The position numbers and the translations under genes are program-made. From Paenibacillus sp. UBA6285 (GTDB lineage Bacteria > Bacillota > Bacilli > Paenibacillales > Paenibacillaceae), in contig DJUJ01000158.1 of the NCBI GenBank assembly GCA_002438345.1, positions 11,094-16,747 on the forward strand: a DNA stretch of 5,654 nt, read 5' to 3'. Below are positions 4,627-5,654 of this stretch, in pieces. The number at the start of each line of letters is the position of its first letter. The first letter of the stretch is position 1. The notes below the pieces were generated by a model. That model did not search any database and had not been told where the DNA came from. It was given only the letters and a program-made list of their open reading frames with translations.

Positions 4627-5654
4627 GTGGATCAAATACGTGCTGTATTAAATGAGCTTGCTGTTATTAATGATTTTTATAAATTACCTGCCGATTCTAT
4701 CAATAGTCTGCTAGAGGAAATGACTACGAGCAAGGTATGCACACCAGTCATCGGCAAATTCAGTGCTGGAAAAAGCGCTTTGCTCAACACCCTGCTGGGT
4801 TACAGCAAACCACTGCTTAAGGAAGCCATTACTCCTGAAACTGCCGTGCCAACGGAGATCACCTATCAGGAGCAGGATTCTGTCGTTATTGTTCATGCAG
4901 ACGAGCTGGTGACTGTCACCGATATATTCAGCTTCAGGGCAAGTGAATTTCATAATGCCACTCAGGTAAAAAGCATTCGGCTGCAGCTCAGAAATGAACA
5001 CTTGCTGGCCAGGATTCCCGAGGTCATGGTCGTGGACATGCCTGGCTTTGAATCGGGATATGAAGTACATAATCTGGCCATTGACCGCTATCTGCCGCAA
5101 AGTCTGGCTTACATTCTCGCTTTTCCTGCAGACGATATGGTCTTGAAGAGCAGCATCGGACAAATTCTGAGAGAATTGAATCTCCATCAGACACCGATCT
5201 GTATCGTCATTACCAAAAGCGATAAGGTAGGCTCAGAAGAGCTGGAACTGGGTCTCAGCCATCTCAAGGACAGCATCAGGAAGTACATTGAGCAGCCGAA
5301 GCAGATTACCTACTGTGTAACCAGCAGTTATAAAGGGGATGTAGAGGAGCTTGAGCAATTCTTACTCAAAATCCAGAGCCAGTCAGTGCAGCTGCTTGGC
5401 GAAAAGTTCCGGACACTGGCATTACAGGAGGCGAATACTACCGGCAGTTATCTGAAGACGCTCATACAAAACAACACCCTGTCCGTCTCTGAACTGGAGG
5501 AGCAAGAGGAACGGTTGAACCGGGAGATGCACTCGCTAAACAGTCAAATGACCGATGACAGCCATCTGTTTGAAACAGAGGTCCCTTCCATTGTGCGTGA
5601 AATTCAGAATGATGTCAGAAGCAGCCTGCTAGCTGAAGAGAATACCTTATGTAC
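4627..5654 (+). CDS. Dynamin-like GTPase (3' end missing)
   Basis: Large GTP-binding protein of the bacterial dynamin group. The frame is open from GTG4627 to the window edge, giving 342 residues; such proteins usually exceed 550, so perhaps half is missing. Motifs seen: G1 P-loop GKFSAGKS (43-50), a G2-like Thr region ITPETAVPTE (68-77), G3 DMPG (137-140) and G4 TKSD (196-199), with VTSS (231-234) where a G5-like loop is expected. From about 280 the sequence turns charged and helical (ELEEQEERLNREMHSLNSQM), probably the start of a coiled-coil stalk. Dynamins bind and remodel membranes by GTP-driven assembly; in Bacillus subtilis, DynA gives phage tolerance. It lies 15 bases after the WYL regulator, so the two are co-transcribed. 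A partner dynamin or effector may follow outside the window. The specific role is not known. Confidence 0.9.
   Translation, partial: MDQIRAVLNELAVINDFYKLPADSINSLLEEMTTSKVCTPVIGKFSAGKSALLNTLLGYSKPLLKEAITPETAVPTEITYQEQDSVVIVHADELVTVTDIFSFRASEFHNATQVKSIRLQLRNEHLLARIPEVMVVDMPGFESGYEVHNLAIDRYLPQSLAYILAFPADDMVLKSSIGQILRELNLHQTPICIVITKSDKVGSEELELGLSHLKDSIRKYIEQPKQITYCVTSSYKGDVEELEQFLLKIQSQSVQLLGEKFRTLALQEANTTGSYLKTLIQNNTLSVSELEEQEERLNREMHSLNSQMTDDSHLFETEVPSIVREIQNDVRSSLLAEENTLC

Noticed and set aside
4711..5187. 158-residue open frame on the minus strand
   Set aside because: It lies wholly inside the dynamin-like GTPase gene, whose G1, G3 and G4 motifs are unmistakable on the + strand; it is a shadow frame.

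Overview
The window looks like chromosomal or island DNA from a low-to-moderate G+C Gram-positive bacterium (Bacillota). Strong AGGAGG-type ribosome binding sites sit in front of nearly every gene, TTG/GTG starts occur, and the WYL regulator and dynamin-like GTPase are of Firmicutes style. A Paenibacillus-like or other Bacillales host is plausible, but this is inferred from style and not shown.

Left part (1 to about 2886): three different tyrosine recombinase genes lie head to tail on the + strand, 14-15 bases apart, each internal start preceded by a near-identical GGAGGAG Shine-Dalgarno. The first gene enters from outside the window. A hairpin resembling a Rho-independent terminator lies 15 bases after the third gene. 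This is the layout of a 'recombinase in trio' (RIT-like) mobile unit. The second and third proteins keep the full set of catalytic residues; the first lacks the usual His/Trp before the nucleophilic Tyr. The third gene carries a perfect 16-bp inverted repeat with a 3-base loop inside its coding region.

Middle part (about 2887-3592): roughly 700 bases of AT-rich DNA with no intact gene. It holds what looks like a small dead gene at 3280-3435 (Shine-Dalgarno, TTG start, two compensating frameshifts), a short minus-strand open stretch, and two imperfect inverted repeats. The right end of the recombinase element, if it ends here, must lie in this stretch.

Right part (about 3593-5654): a promoter with a perfect TATAAT box and a GACA-n5-TGTC dyad leads into a full-length WYL-domain transcription regulator. 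Fifteen bases further on is a dynamin-like GTPase that runs off the right edge. Its G1, G3 and G4 motifs are all visible. The pair looks like one operon with self-regulation, and its G+C is visibly higher than in the left part. WYL regulators and bacterial dynamins both occur in phage-defence settings, so a regulated defence module beside a recombinase trio is the most interesting hypothesis here. It is inference; the rest of the operon lies outside the window.
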